A model generated the notes under the pieces. It ran no database searches. It was not told where the DNA came from and saw only the letters and a list, made by a program, of their open reading frames with translations. Shown here in pieces: positions 22,996 to 34,420 of a stretch of 64,000 nt of DNA. Numbering within the stretch: position 1 is the stretch's first letter; every line of letters starts with the position of its first letter. This DNA is from Tetracentron sinense (taxonomy: Eukaryota; Streptophyta; Magnoliopsida; Trochodendrales; Trochodendraceae): positions 21,706,607 to 21,770,606 of the forward strand of contig CM026568.1 in the NCBI GenBank assembly GCA_015143295.1, given 5' to 3'. Position numbers and translations under genes: made by a program.

Positions 22996-23349
22996 TGTGT
23001 ACAGTAGGGAAGCACTAAGGGGAACGTAGGTGAAATGTTGGACATTAAATTGGGAATTTTCCTTAAGGGCATGTGTATGCATTACAATTTGTCTCAACCT
23101 CTATTTAAAAACTCGGTCCTTTTAATAACCAAACTTGGATTGTTTCCCTTTAAATGAGGCCTTCTTATGTTCTTTGGGGGTTTTCCTTGTGGGAATGTAT
23201 TTTGGAAATACCCTAGTTAATAAGGGATTTTGATGAATCTAATTAGAGTGTCTCAGCATCGAAGTAACATTTTGTGGCTCTTGTAGAAATGTGCTTAGGA
23301 GTGTGGCTCCCTGGGAAAATGGGCTCTTAGGTATCTCATTGTCTCTTTA

Positions 23350-23546
23350 GGTGGCGTTTAGATTGGATTTTTTTGGCCAAAAATCAATTATGTTAAAATT
23401 GATTGTGTAGAAATTCACAATCAAATAATCATTTTTTCAAATAATAGTGTTCGGAGAATACGATGATTATTTCACCATTAATTTCTACACAATCAATTTT
23501 ACCTAGAATTGATTTTTGGCCAAAAAATTCCAATCCTAACGCCCCA
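23350..23546. mobile_element. Tourist-like MITE (family T1, copy 2)
   Basis: TTA lies on both sides (23347-23349 and 23547-23549). The ends are GGTGGCGTTTAGATTGG and, from the right, TGGGGCGTTAGGATTGG. It is homologous to 7818-8049 but has a shorter centre. Confidence 0.85.
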
Positions 23547-23979
23547 TTAGTAATTGTGGTGTTTCTATAACTTTTGACTCTTGGTGTGAGATTTTTCAGG
23601 AGTGTTTAATTGTGACATTTTGTAGTTGTGATCTTCCTACAGTAGAAGGTCTTATATTTCTTTTTCCATTACCTAATTTATTTTCTCTACTCTTTTGAAC
23701 TTTGACAATGACTTTACAGTAGCCTTTCCGTCATAACAAACTGTTTTTAAAAATAATATATAAAAGGGTATGCCTTGCATTTTATTAGGCATTTTTGCAT
23801 ATCATCCGCTCCCTAGCTAGGTTTATCCTATTTTGCAAATACATTGTTATGTATAACAATTTTCAAATTAACTCATCATTGTTCAACCGTTAGACAAAGA
23901 ACCTCATGATTAATCTCCCACTTCCGTTGAATTGCATTAAAAATTACTTAAAAATTAACAATAATACCCTTGTGACATT

Positions 23980-24540
23980 TAATGGACTATAACACCATTG
24001 ACATGTGTCCCCTTTAACTCACTTTATCTATGATTAAAATTCATTAACGCTTAGGGTTAAAGGCTTATGGCAACAAATATTAATTTTAAAAAAAAAATTA
24101 ACCAAATGGATTATAACTTTTTAACCATAAGTCAAGGGAACTTAAAGGGATGTTCCCTTTAATTCCCTTTAACTGTGGTTAAGATTTACTAACCCTTAGG
24201 GTTAAAGCATCTAACCTTAGTTTTAAGAAAAAAATTAACCACATGGGTTAAAACTTGTTAACCATAATTCAAGGGCATTTAAAGCGACATTGTGAGGTTA
24301 TGACATATCTTAAGGACATAATGGTTATTTTACTAACAGTTTTAAACGAAAGCCTAACAGCCTAACAGAAGTATGGATTGAGGCTCTTTGTCTAACTTTT
24401 GAAAAATGATGTGTTAATTTGCAAATGTGTTTTCAATCTAACCTTGGTTTTTAGAAAAATAATATTAAAAAAATATTAACCCTAAGGGCTAAAAGTTCTT
24501 ATGTAGAGTTATATATATTTTTTTTAAAACCAATGTTAGA
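23980..24540. repeat. Diverged tandem repeats of about 125 bp
   Basis: Blocks at about 24001-24130 and 24150-24280 share CCCTTTAACTNNNTTTA, then CTTAGGGTTAAAG, then an A-run with TTAACCANATGG and AACCATAANTCAAGGG. A third decayed unit runs to about 24540. Similar modules occur near 26760-26910 and 3110-3160, suggesting a dispersed element. Confidence 0.6.
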
Positions 24541-24742
24541 TTATTGAACCCTTAAGGACACATGTTGACCTACGGGTGCGATTGAACTTAGAGAGTTCAA
24601 TCGTGATTGGCTGTGATGCAATCTCATAAGGCATGTCTTGCATTTGTATTATTGAAAAGGGCATGTTTTTGACACATCTATTCTTTAGGTATGCATATAA
24701 AAGTCAAACACGACCAATATATCCTTTAGGTATGCATATAAA

Positions 24743-25925
24743 AGTCAAACACAAATAAAGGTAAGATTTGAACATACTTTATTTGGTAAAACTTTTCAAA
24801 CCATGTCCTAGACTGTGATGTGATTTGATCATGGCACAAAACTGTAACGGATAAAATTCGTAAAAAGGAGTAAAAAGAAGGGGTAAAATAGTGATTTCTC
24901 ATGCTCAGAAATTCTGACAATTTAGCCGTCATAAGCCCACTTGGGCTATGTGCTGGCTCACTTGAGTGTTATCTGACAGGTGATCTTATCATGACTGCAC
25001 AAGTCATGATGACTCCAAATGCCTGTAAAACAAGCAAGAATCACCAGAGAGAAGGGATGGAGGATGCGCAAGAGAGATGGATGGTGCGAAAGGCAAGAGA
25101 GGAGAAAAAGGGCAGAAGAATAAGAGAAAGAGGATGGTGCGAAAGGCAAAGAGGATGGTGCGAAAGGCAAGGAGGATGGTGTGAAAGGCAAGAGAGGAAA
25201 GAAAGAGAAGAAGAGCAAGAGGAAGAGGAAGAGGAAGAAGGAGATCTGAGAAGCTTGAGTCATTCACACCCCTCCCCCAAAGTGCTGTGTAGATGGCCAC
25301 TCACCCGATTCTCTCATCTTCCTTTGGTGTTATCCGGCTACTTGATGCTCTTTGTGGCCTCACAAGCGTTTATGGCCGTCAGATTCTCTCAAATAGGCCT
25401 TGTCTGCCTGATGCTCTCCATGAATGGTCACACTGTCACTTGCACGGCCTTGCAGTTGATCATCTGATGAGTGTCATCACACTTGAACTTGTGCCTGATG
25501 CTGTGAATAGTGCCGAATACGTTGTGCTGTGAATAGTGCCCAATACGTTGTGCTGTGAATAGTGCCCAATACGTTGTCTGAGCCCGAGCTACGTTGTCTG
25601 AGCCTTATCCGAGCTGAGTCCTTTAGGTCATCCGAGCTGAGTCCCTTGGGCCATCCGAGCTGAGTTCTTTGTGCCTTCTGAGCTATATCCTTTGTGCCTC
25701 CTGAGCTACAATCTCCAGAGCATAACACCAGAGCTCGTCCTCAAGTGCATATGCCCAGTGCCCTCACGATAAGTATCTCTATACCATATTGTGCCTTATG
25801 TTCATATGCTTGTGCCTTGTGCCATACACTGTGCTTGTGCCTTGTGCCATACACTGTGCTTGTGCCTTGTGCCTTATACTGTGCTTGTGCCTTATACTGA
25901 CTTTATCATCGGAGCTTATTTCAGG

Positions 25926-25957
<32 letters not shown>

Positions 25958-26181
25958 CAGGCTCATTTACAGGTGGAGTTTTGTTATCATTCCTCTACCA
26001 GCTAAGCAGCTACAGACGCGTGGCATGCACGGGTGTGATGTGATTTCATTCCTCTACCAGCTAAGCAGCTACCAGCTAACCATCAAACACAAATAAAGGT
26101 AAGATTTGAACATACTTTATTTGGTAAAACTTTTCAAACCATGTCCTAGACTGTGATGTGATTTGATCATGGCACAAAACG
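24743..26181. repeat. Minisatellite block between about 97-bp direct repeats
   Basis: 24743-24840 and 26085-26181 are nearly identical, from TCAAACACAAATAAAGG to TTTGATCATGGCACAAAAC. Between them are: a 20-21 bp array (GAGGATGGTGCGAAAGGCAA, about 25068-25200); a 26-bp array (GTGAATAGTGCCSAATACGT, about 25502-25575); a 25-28 bp array with ATCCGAGCTGAGTC (about 25605-25690); a 25-bp array (TTGTGCCTTGTGCCATACAC, about 25800-25905); a run of 30 C (25929-25958); and a duplicated CTCTACCAGCTAAGCAGCTA. The open frame 24901-25467 (188 codons) spans these arrays and reads as EER/GWCERQ repeats, so I do not call it a gene. Confidence 0.85.
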
Positions 26182-26384
26182 ATACTCAACTCTATATTTA
26201 GAAACTAAAGAGAAACTCTGATGATTATCAAAAGAAAAAAAAAACTCTGATACAACAAGCTAGTATTAGAGAGTTTAGGGTTTTCAATGACGGAAAATTG
26301 TGAATACAAGGTTCTCCAATGAGAAGTTTAAGTCAAATTTTAAGACATCCTAATTCAACAGGAATTTAACAAGAAGGGATGACA

Positions 26385-26575
26385 AAGAAGCGTCCAAGGA
26401 TGATCTCGGGCTTCCACTCTTCATCCGACATGAGGCAATAAAAAGAGAGATATCAGAAGTGGGGAGAAGTCAAAAAATGGGAGAAACTGAAAATGATTTC
26501 TTCCCTTTTTATGGCCACATGTCAGATGAAGAGTGGAAGCCTAAGACCATTGTTTTTGGAATCTACCATAGACAA
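26385..26575. mobile_element. MITE related to family M1
   Basis: Inverted ends share GGCTTCCACTCTTCATC (left) and GATGAAGAGTGGAAGCC (right). The interior has GGGGAGAAGTCAAAAA...TTTCTTCCC, as in the M1 elements. No clear target duplication. Confidence 0.6.
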
Positions 26576-27192
26576 TCTCATGTCGTAGTGAGATACATGC
26601 CATAAGAACTAGGTAACGGATTTTTTCTCTAACGTATGCCCGACTCTTTGCATGACTCGTGGTAAGGCATTTAACTAAGGGAGTGGTAACATCCATTGCA
26701 CATTCCATTGGGTGGTACACGTACACCTTTCAAGCTCACCACATGTCGTCTTTCACATTCGTTAACCATGGTTTAGATTCAGTCAAACCTTAATTTTAAA
26801 AAATTAACTTTGCTTATGATTCACTTACTCATGTGGTTAATTTTTTTTAATATTTTTCTAAAAACGAAGGTTATATTATTTAACTCTAGAGATGAGTGAA
26901 TCTTAACCACTGTTAAAAGATGTCAAAGAAGATATGTGGCCAGCTTGGGAGGTGCATGTGTACCACCTAACGGAATATGCAATGCATGCTATCACTCTCC
27001 TTAAATGTCATTCCACGCGGCGTGCAAGGAGCCTGGAAGTAATAATAATTTACATGGGAATCCAAACTTTGGTAAAATCCTTAATGCCAGAAGACTAGCC
27101 CACATAGGATTTGTACTAAACTCAGACAATGAGGAAATGAAACAAGTGTGGAGTGTCATAATTGGAATTGGAAGGACTTTGCTGCTAAACCC
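26576..27192. other. Intergenic, nothing recognised
   Basis: Contains a decayed TTAACC/AAAATTAAC module near 26760-26910 similar to 23980-24540. No coding signal. Confidence 0.4.
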
Positions 27193-27440
27193 TCGGGGGT
27201 GTAGCCTAGCGGTCAAAGGACTCGTGATTGAATCGGCTTCACTCGATATCGGACGTATGGGTTGGGGGATTTACTAATACGTCAGGTGAGATTAGTCCGT
27301 CTTAGGCTAGGATAGCATACAAGGTGTGGCTCACGTTCAGCTGCTTGAGCCTATACATTATGTGAGATTAGTCTAAGTCCTGAGCTAGGATACCCCTACC
27401 AGGTGGGGCCTACATTCAGCCTAACACGGATTTAAAAGCA
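27193..27440 (+). mobile_element. SINE-like element with internal duplication
   Basis: GTGTAGCCTAGCGGTCAAAG resembles a tRNA-type A box, with a GATTGAATCGGCTTC region after it. A module of about 65 bp beginning GTGAGATTAGTC and containing GCTAGGATA and TTCAGC appears twice (about 27286 and 27362). The 3' tail is not distinct. Confidence 0.45.
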
Positions 27441-27540
27441 TTTCCCTAATTAGAATGCTGCGACAGAGAGTCCTCTCTTTAACTTACATGCAAGTACAAT
27501 AAAGGTAATTATAATAGGGCTTTACTATGGATATACCGTC

Positions 27541-27615
27541 TCCGCCAGCACGGAATTCCAAGCCAGAGAGCTGTTTAATTTTAAGAACACCACTGAGTCC
27601 GTGCTGGCTGAGTCT
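27541..27615. repeat. Short inverted repeat
   Basis: GCCAGCACGGA and TCCGTGCTGGC, separated by about 45 nt, form an 11-bp stem 480 bp upstream of the MYB start codon. Function unknown. Confidence 0.6.
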
Positions 27616-27981
27616 CAGAATCATTTTCAATTACAATAACAAATGCTGTAAAATTGGGTGATTCTTCCTTTCATACCTCAGATGGGTCAACCCATCTCAA
27701 TTTTGCAACTACTGTTGATGATTTAAGCAGTACGAGATTTGTCAATGAGACTTGTTTCTAACATAACCTTCCTATATTTTGCAATGTATTAACAACCATG
27801 CACCTTTCCAATATATATATATATATATATATAGGGATAGGTGTGGATTTGGCTAGTTGGACTGGTAGTTCATTGATTTTTGGGAAGAGCTACAGTTATG
27901 ATATGCTATTTTCTCACTTGTGGTTAGGAGATAAGCAGCGTGGACACTCTCTCGAAGCCTGCAAAAGGGATTAAAATGGCA

Positions 27982-27989
27982 TATAAATA
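27982..27989 (+). promoter_or_regulatory. Putative TATA box of the MYB gene
   Basis: TATAAATA lies 112 bp upstream of the MYB start codon, a sensible distance for a short leader. An (AT)n microsatellite lies further upstream at about 27811-27833. Confidence 0.5.
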
Positions 27990-28093
27990 TGTGGTGGTTC
28001 GAGGCTATGAAATTTGAAACCAGCTGAGTGAGTTTGAGCTGATCACAAGTACGCATGCTCTCTTAGTAGGTAAAAATATAACACCACGCGGAT

Positions 28094-30373
28094 ATGGAGA
28101 GTAGTACTTCACTGGGTGTAAGGAAAGGTGCATGGACAGCAGAAGAAGACCTTCTTCTAAGGGAATGCGTTGAAATGTATGGGGAAGGAAAGTGGCGTCA
28201 TGTTCCTTTAAGAGCTGGTACTGGTCTTTCCTTAATGATCTAGAGAACATTTCTAATTCTATTTCATTAAGTACTCACTAATTGGATTATGTTTATTGCG
28301 ATTTCAGGCTTGAAACGATGTCGTAAAAGCTGTAGACTGAGATGGTTGAACTATCTGCGGCCGAATATCAAGCGTGGACAGTTCACGGTAGATGAAATCG
28401 ATCTAATTCTCAGGCTTCATAAGCTCCTAGGCAACAGGCAAGTTCGAAGGTGCAAGATTTCTTAATTAGCTAATTTTTACGTAATTAGAATAATTTATGT
28501 ACAATTTAACCATGTTTACTACTCCATATAGCACCGGTGATCTAGTTCTCCGTAGCAATGGGACTCTTTGCAGGAATGGAACACGAGAGCTGACCGTTAA
28601 TAGTCGTTAAAACAGACTGTATCTTACATATTTGATTATTTAGGATAATGCCGAGAAAATTGATGAAAAGATGGAAAAGAAAAGAAAATTTTGAATTTTT
28701 AATACAATTTTTAGTTGTGTTTTGTCTAATTTGCTTTTCTTTTCCATATTTTTACTTATTTTCTCGACAACCGAACATAGGTTTAAGGTTGACTCTATTT
28801 TTGATTGGAGAGAGTGTGAGTGGGAAACACATGTCTTCCTCTTAGACAATAATACATGTCTTTTTCATAAATAAAGTGATTTAAAAAGAAAATGATGCTA
28901 AGAATAGAGAAATGCTTTTGAGATCGTCTTCAAGCCGAGACCACCAGACCGTGCTCAACAGCATGAGATTTCAAGTGAGTCCACCATGTGAAAATGGGGC
29001 CCACCTAAAATCCTGTGCTCAACAACAATGGCTCCGTGGTCTCGGCCCTAAGAGGGTCTCAAAAGTAAAGTCCAGAAAAATAATGTATAAATGTTATTAA
29101 ATCCCTTAACTATCAGGATAATTATCATTATGGTGGGATATATAGTCTACCAAGGAAGCATATCCTATGTATTACTTCTTGGGTTCTTCCTGTGGCCAAC
29201 GGTTTTAAAGCAGGATTTATTTAAGAGGAGGTTAAAACAGCTACTTCCATTCAAACCTATTGATCTTGGTCTTCCAACACCTATGGCCACAGGAGAAGAA
29301 CACAAAGGATATGTTTCCATTAACTAAGAACTACCATAATTTTATGAGCGTTATTTATCAATATATTTACTATGGTCCTTCAGCCACTGGGCTATACCTC
29401 CGAGGGTATTGCCTATGCCGCACGTGGGACCCAGTTCTAGGCTAAGGATATCCTTGTTTGGTTATTAAAAAAAAAAAAAAAAAAAAAAGACCACAGTATT
29501 ATTAACAGTTAGAAGGGTCCAGGCGTACTTATAGATAGAAATTGAAATTAACCATAGTCTGGGTTACCGGATTATTTTTCATAAACAAATCAATTTGTGT
29601 CAGCCCACTTTTCGAGCCACACTAAATCATTTGGAGATTGGATCGATCACGGTGAATTGCCATTGAACTTGGGGCATCTGTCGGGAATGGGTTGGAGAAG
29701 AAAAAACTTAAAATTCAAAATTTTATCCTCCAATCCGTTAATGACACATTTGCGATGGATTGAACTCTCGCAATTGATTGTGATCTTTATCTCAATCATT
29801 TGTATGAGCTAAAACGAGGGAGTAGGGGATGGTGAGAATATTCGTAGCATTTCTCTTCTTCTAATGGTTACGAGGGCCATTCTGTTTTATTTTCTCCATA
29901 GATGGTCTTTAATTGCCGGTAGACTTCCGGGGAGGACAGCAAATGATGTAAAGAACTATTGGAACACTCACCTGCAGAAAAAGCTTGTTTCTCAGAGCAA
30001 AGAAGTGAAAGCTAACACCCAAGAAACTGAGGAGAAGAAGGTTATAAAGCCTCAACCTCGGACTTTCTCCAAAAATTCTCTGTGGTTGAGGAGGGAGACT
30101 ACATCTGTAGATACTAATCAACCGGGAGATATAGTTGCTATGTCGTCTACCAAATTTCCTCCCGACGATGGCACGCCGTGGTGGGAAAATGTGTTAGTTG
30201 GAAAGGAAGTGGAGAAAGAGACATCTTGCTCAATTGTTGGATCAGGGGAGGACTTTTTTACAGGCCTTTGGGTTGAAGAGATGGAAGCAACGACAAAGGG
30301 AGGGCACACATTTGTGGAAGAAGGCAAGATAGAGTGGGATGACTTGTCTTTTGATGTGGATCTTTGGAGCTGA
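28094..30373 (+). CDS. R2R3-MYB transcription factor, anthocyanin-type (subgroup 6)
   Basis: Three exons, 28094-28217, 28308-28437 and 29902-30373, give 241 residues. Intron 1 is GT-AG (phase 1, inside Gly42). Intron 2 has the donor CAG|GCAAGT, a GC-AG intron (phase 2, inside Arg85). Both lie at the standard R2R3-MYB positions. R2 covers about residues 10-60 (Trp14, Trp34, Trp54) and R3 about 63-112 (Phe67, Trp86, Trp105). The bHLH-contact signature DL-x2-R-x3-L-x6-L-x3-R is complete from Asp73 to Arg92. ANDV at 98-101 and KPQPRTF at 134-140 are hallmarks of subgroup 6 (PAP1/MYB113-like) activators. The C-terminus is acidic ([12 protein letters not shown]), consistent with activation. Known relatives join bHLH and WD40 partners in the nucleus to switch on late anthocyanin genes. 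No stop or frameshift is present, so the gene looks functional. Subgroup is confident; exact target genes and tissue are not deducible. Confidence 0.93.
28645..28778. mobile_element. hAT-like MITE (family H1, copy 2) in MYB intron 2
   Basis: The right end TTTTCTCGACAACCGAACAT and the mirrored CCGAGAAAATTGATGAAAAG at the left match 21062-21202. The outer left bases have decayed. Confidence 0.65.
29636..29797. mobile_element. MITE (family H3) in MYB intron 2
   Basis: Inverted ends GATCACGGTGAATTGCCATT...GAAC and ATTGAACTCTCGCAATTGAT...GTGATC match the element at 33317-33503. The centre has AAATTCAAAATTTTATCCTCCAATCC-type sequence in both. Confidence 0.55.
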
Positions 30374-30719
30374 TTAGATCATAAGTCATTTTCTACCTTA
30401 AGAAAATGACTTGTGGTATTTCATTTATAGTTTACTAGTTGGTCGCACGTGAGAGTGAGGGAAGAGGGAGAGTGAGTGGGAATATGGACTCTCTAGTGAA
30501 GGTGAAGGGGTAAGTTTATCATTATGACAACTTAATCAATAATTGTCTTATTCTCTTTATAATAGTAAAGAAGATAAGTATAAAGGTAATTTTGTCAGTT
30601 CTCTTCATAAAAATAAAGATATATAATAGTGAATGGTTAAGTGTGATGCATGTGAGATCAACTACAAAAAATTGAATATAAATAATACCCTTGTACATGT
30701 GAGCATACGTGCAATGCGC
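30374..30719. other. MYB 3' flank
   Basis: AT-rich sequence with no gene; AATAAA-like signals occur (for example AATAAAGATA near 30610), but no cleavage site can be fixed. Confidence 0.4.
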
Positions 30720-31190
30720 GTGCATAGATAATATAGAAATTTAAGGGGTATTTTGAAAAAAAATTTAAGGAACATTTTGGGTATAGAAACTTAAGTTACA
30801 TTTTGAGGATCAAAAAACTCTAGAGGCATTTTGCGTATAGAAGAAAATGAGAGCATTTTTAGTATATATAAACTTGAAAGGCATTTTAGAAACAAATAAA
30901 ATAAAATATAGGAAAACTTGAGGAGTATTTTGGATTAAAAATTGTGAGGGCATTTGGGTATAAAAACTTTATTTAGGGTCGTTTTGAGAACAAAAAAATA
31001 TTGTGGACATTGTGAGTATACAAAACAATTAAGGGCATTTTAGGTATAAAAATTTGATTTAGGGGCATTTTGGGAATCAAAAAATTGTAAGGACATTTCG
31101 TAAAAAAAATTGAGGACATTTTGAGTATAAATATTTTAGGGACTTTTTTTAGAAATAAAATGGGGGCATTTTTTTAAATAAAGTAAATTA
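30720..31190. repeat. Degenerate repeats with GGCATTTTGGGTATA core
   Basis: About a dozen diverged 35-60 bp units follow one another. Each has a GGGCATTTTGGGTATA-like core and an AAAAACTT/AAAAATT spacer. They form a decayed minisatellite 350 bp downstream of the MYB gene. Confidence 0.7.
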
Positions 31191-32519
31191 TAATCATCCT
31201 TTCTAAGTCACATTCTCTCTCTTTATATTAGTAAAGATAAGTGACTCTCAATGCATTTGGCTTTTGCATGTTGTGTTGAAAAAATCATATGCATTACTCC
31301 ATGGCCTCTGCGGGCTATTTTATCCCTTTAGTAATTGTACAACTCTACCATTAGAAATGAGAATTCGTGTTCTCCATTTAAAGTAATAATAAATAAATAA
31401 GAGATGTGGGTACAATAGGTCCACCCAACAGTCATCACCAGCTTCATTGCATCTTTTTGTAAAATCCTAGTTAAGGGGTTAATGATGTCTAATATTTAAG
31501 ATCAATGAGATGTGAAAACTAGCATGTACATCAAAGAATATTGTTAATCCGAAGAATTCTGAGCATAGTACTCTCATAATCTTATTCTTAGATAATAAAA
31601 TAAATAACTTTATGTCAACTAAAGACGCATGTGCAGTTAATTGTGACAACATGAAGGTTTTTTAGGTGAATTTTAAATTATTATTCCTACTCTAATTAAA
31701 ATCCTGCAACTTTGCCCCCATTCATTTTTTTTTATATAGTGACACATTTAGCCCACGACTCTGATTAGTTGGTTAGTAGTTAAATTACTTATTAGGTAGG
31801 CATATCAAACACCGCACCAATTCGAAATCCATTAATCCATGAGGGAATACAACTCTACTGGTAGAGCAACTGGGGAGGTGTTGTGGGCTTTCAAACTTGA
31901 AAGGGTAAGAATATAGGTGCTATTTTATTGGACACTTCTCTTGTTGTGATCGATATCTTCTTTACTATTGTAATGGGAGACATAGCTTGAATTTTCTGAA
32001 ATTCCTAAACTAACCTTATATAAAACAAAATTTTAATTTAATGTTTTATTTTAATTCTCAAACTACATCATCTATCTATTTAAAGAATAGAATCACAGTC
32101 AATTGCGATTGAACTCGGAGAGAGTTCAATCACACCTGCGGGTTAACACGTGTCCCTTTTAACTCCTATTAACTATGGTTAACTCCTTCCCCTCACACTC
32201 ACGTGCATCACACATGCCACCCGCTAATTGCTTTTAATGGAAAAATCAACTCCAACCCCAGGGGAATGTGTCACGTGTGGTTATTTGTGAAATAATAAAG
32301 CTTCATAGGAGTCAAATTTCAGTCTTTCTCACATTTTTACCGACAAAGAAATAAGGCAGCCTCTTAGCCTTAGGCTATTAAACATGCAAAAATCCCTTTG
32401 AGACTGGTGGATATGACATGTCCCTTTTTCATCCATGTTAACGGCAATACTAGCAGAACTATCAAACAGGTTTCTATGTTATATGCTCATTGTCTAAAAA
32501 AATAAATTGTATTCCAATC
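31191..32519. other. Intergenic, decayed SINE-like sequence
   Basis: 31730-31870 resembles the minus-strand SINE at 41581-41760 (TTAGCCCACGACTCTGATTAG against TTAGGCCGCAACTCTAGTTAG). 32097-32140 contains an inverted TTGCGATTGAACTC/GAGTTCAATC pair like the H3 MITE ends. No gene. Confidence 0.4.
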
Positions 32520-32745
32520 AGTGCCTTTATCTCTTATTAAGAAAATAACTATAAGATGAGATATATTATATCACAAGTGTATCTCATCACAATCACAATC
32601 TTATTTATTATATTAGGATTATCCTTAAGGTTGTCTTTCTAAATTAGAATTCTTGAATTATCTATTTAAACTCTCTATTTAAACCCTCTATATGTTTATT
32701 GTAATCATCCAACTATTTATTAAATCAGTTTGTTATGCCTGAATC
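32520..32745 (+). mobile_element. Possible copia solo-LTR remnant
   Basis: It shares GATGAGATA...CAAGTGTATCTCATCA and a terminal AATCATCCAA...TTTATTAAATCA region with the minus-strand LTR at 6369-6579. Ends are not sharp. Confidence 0.35.
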
Positions 32746-33316
32746 TTTTATTCGTCATGAAGAGATTGTAACGAGTAGTGTTAACGTCCATGCATGGATT
32801 CATAATATCCAGTGATCGCAATTTGTGAGAACCACCACTCATTGGGTTTTTGAAAAGTTTTGTATGATTTGTCTGGCAGGTGATTGTTTGGTTAAGATTC
32901 CGCCACACGATAGGGATTTTGGTGTGATGTCTATTCAATGACCGATACGTAGACAAATGATTATGTGCCTCCACATGTGATATTTCTTCTAAGAGAAGAA
33001 GTGGTGAGTATTTAAGAGGGGAGTTGGACCAATGAGGTCCAGCCTTAGGTTTTTAAATGGGTTTCATGGGTACGTTAACTATTTCCCTTCTTCTAATATT
33101 TTTGTTCTTTTGGTTGGTGTTCCTCTTACCTTGTTCATATGGAAGAGCAAACTTTTATTTGGGACCAACAAATAATTGATAATGATAGCGCACATGAAGT
33201 GGGGGCATTTTCTTAAGGATATTGATTGGTCAATGGCAATGCTATTCGCCGCAGGATGGGCCCACTAATTACCGGAGGCCCATGAAGATACCGGGCAGGC
33301 AGCTAACTCTCCCTAC
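32746..33316. other. Intergenic, nothing recognised
   Basis: No coding signal or clear repeat. Confidence 0.4.
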
Positions 33317-33503
33317 AGATCAGATCATAGCCAATTGCGATTGAACTTAGGAGAGATCAATTGCATATGTATCATGATTTGATTGGAGGGTAAAAAAAGA
33401 AAAGGGAAATTTTCAAATTCAATTTTTTTCCCTCCAATCATATCACAACATGTATGCAATTGAACTCTCATGAGTTCAATTGCAATTGGTTGTGATCTGA
33501 TCT
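33317..33503. mobile_element. MITE (family H3)
   Basis: Outer inverted repeats AGATCAGATCATAGCCAATT (left) and GGTTGTGATCTGATCT (right) continue into TTGCGATTGAACTTA/AGTTCAATTGCAA and a long central pairing around GATTGGAGGG/CCCTCCAATC. It is related to 29636-29797. Confidence 0.8.
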
Positions 33504-33514
33504 CCTCTCAAGGA

Positions 33515-33745
33515 TGTGTTCGTTTGGCGAGAAAGTGGGTGAAAGAAAAGAAAAGAAAGAAAAGGAAAATTAAATATAAGAAACTTAAATTTGCTTTCAA
33601 AATAACCATCAAAAGATTGATAAAGTTTTTGGGAGAAAGTTGTCACTGTTGAGAAAGTGCAAGAAAATGCATGAGAGTGTGTTTCTTGTACATCAAACAT
33701 AAAGAAAACTCATTTTTCTTTTACTTTCTCGCCAAATGAACGCAC
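33515..33745. mobile_element. hAT-like MITE (family H2, copy 2)
   Basis: The ends TGTGTTCGTTTGGCGAGAAA and, from the right, GGTGCGTTCATTTGGCGAGA are inverted repeats. Flanking CTCAAGGA/CTAAGGGG may be a decayed 8-bp duplication, as for hAT elements. Confidence 0.75.
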
Positions 33746-34420
33746 CCTAAGGGGATCTTACAAGGGATGAACAATGCACCCTATCATCTACGTAAAAACA
33801 AACCTTCAAAATGATTATTTTGAATTAAAATTGACTTATTAGTCCTTAACAGTGATTGATAAAATGGGATTCAAATACCACGTACGTCTTAATTGAAAAA
33901 TGAGTTGACGAATCAATAGTATATGCGATCCTGTAGCAGAAAGAAATATTTGAACCTTTCTACCACACTTATAATCTGACATATATTAAACGGTGGGCTC
34001 CATGCCAGCATTTTTTTGGTTGTAGAATTCTCGATCGGGCAGTCGTGCACTCGCTAGCAAGTCCTATCCAGTGCACCCAATCACTATCCTTTTCTTAAAG
34101 TTCTTAAAGGGAATGTATTTGGCTTTGATTTTTTTTTTTTTTCAATGTAAAATATTTGTTTTTCAATAAGATTGTTGGGATGGCAATGTAGCGCCCCGGA
34201 ACTTTACATACCTAATGAATAGTGTTCTCGTAGCCAATCGGTCTTTCACGTAGTCCAATTAATAAATAAAGAAAAATTTGAAAATTCTAAAATGCTGGAA
34301 ATGTTTCCCTTCGAATGACGAATCCAACGCAAGTTGAATCGTCAAAATCCGACGAACAAGTCAAAAGATATGACCGAAATAACAAAATAGGGTAAAACAG
34401 CAAAAATCTGTAGAGCACTG

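Larger units (their letters stand above)
28438..29901 (+). other. MYB intron 2 (1,464 bp, GC-AG), transposon-laden
   Basis: It contains an H1 MITE (28645-28778), a second MITE (29636-29797), a poly-A run at about 29468-29488 and unassigned sequence. The acceptor is TCCATAG before 29902. A 78-codon chance frame at 29091-29327 is not recognised as a gene. Confidence 0.8.

Noticed and set aside
24901..25467. 188-codon open frame as a gene
   Set aside because: It is a translation of GA-rich and other tandem repeats, with no domain and no conserved start context.
25455..25495. Hammerhead ribozyme (CTGATGAG followed by a short GTGT/ACAC stem)
   Set aside because: The required GAAA after stem II is absent (TTGAAC instead) and no matching stem I/III is visible.
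27005..27277. 90-codon frame upstream of the MYB gene
   Set aside because: Its second half is the SINE-like element, and the first half has no recognisable domain.
28094..28249. MYB exon 1 read through to the TAG after GTGLSLMI
   Set aside because: R2R3-MYB proteins have an intron inside this glycine codon; using the GT at 28218 and the AG at 28307 restores [10 protein letters not shown].
29091..29327. 78-codon frame inside MYB intron 2 as a gene
   Set aside because: No recognised domain and it lies between MITEs within an intron.
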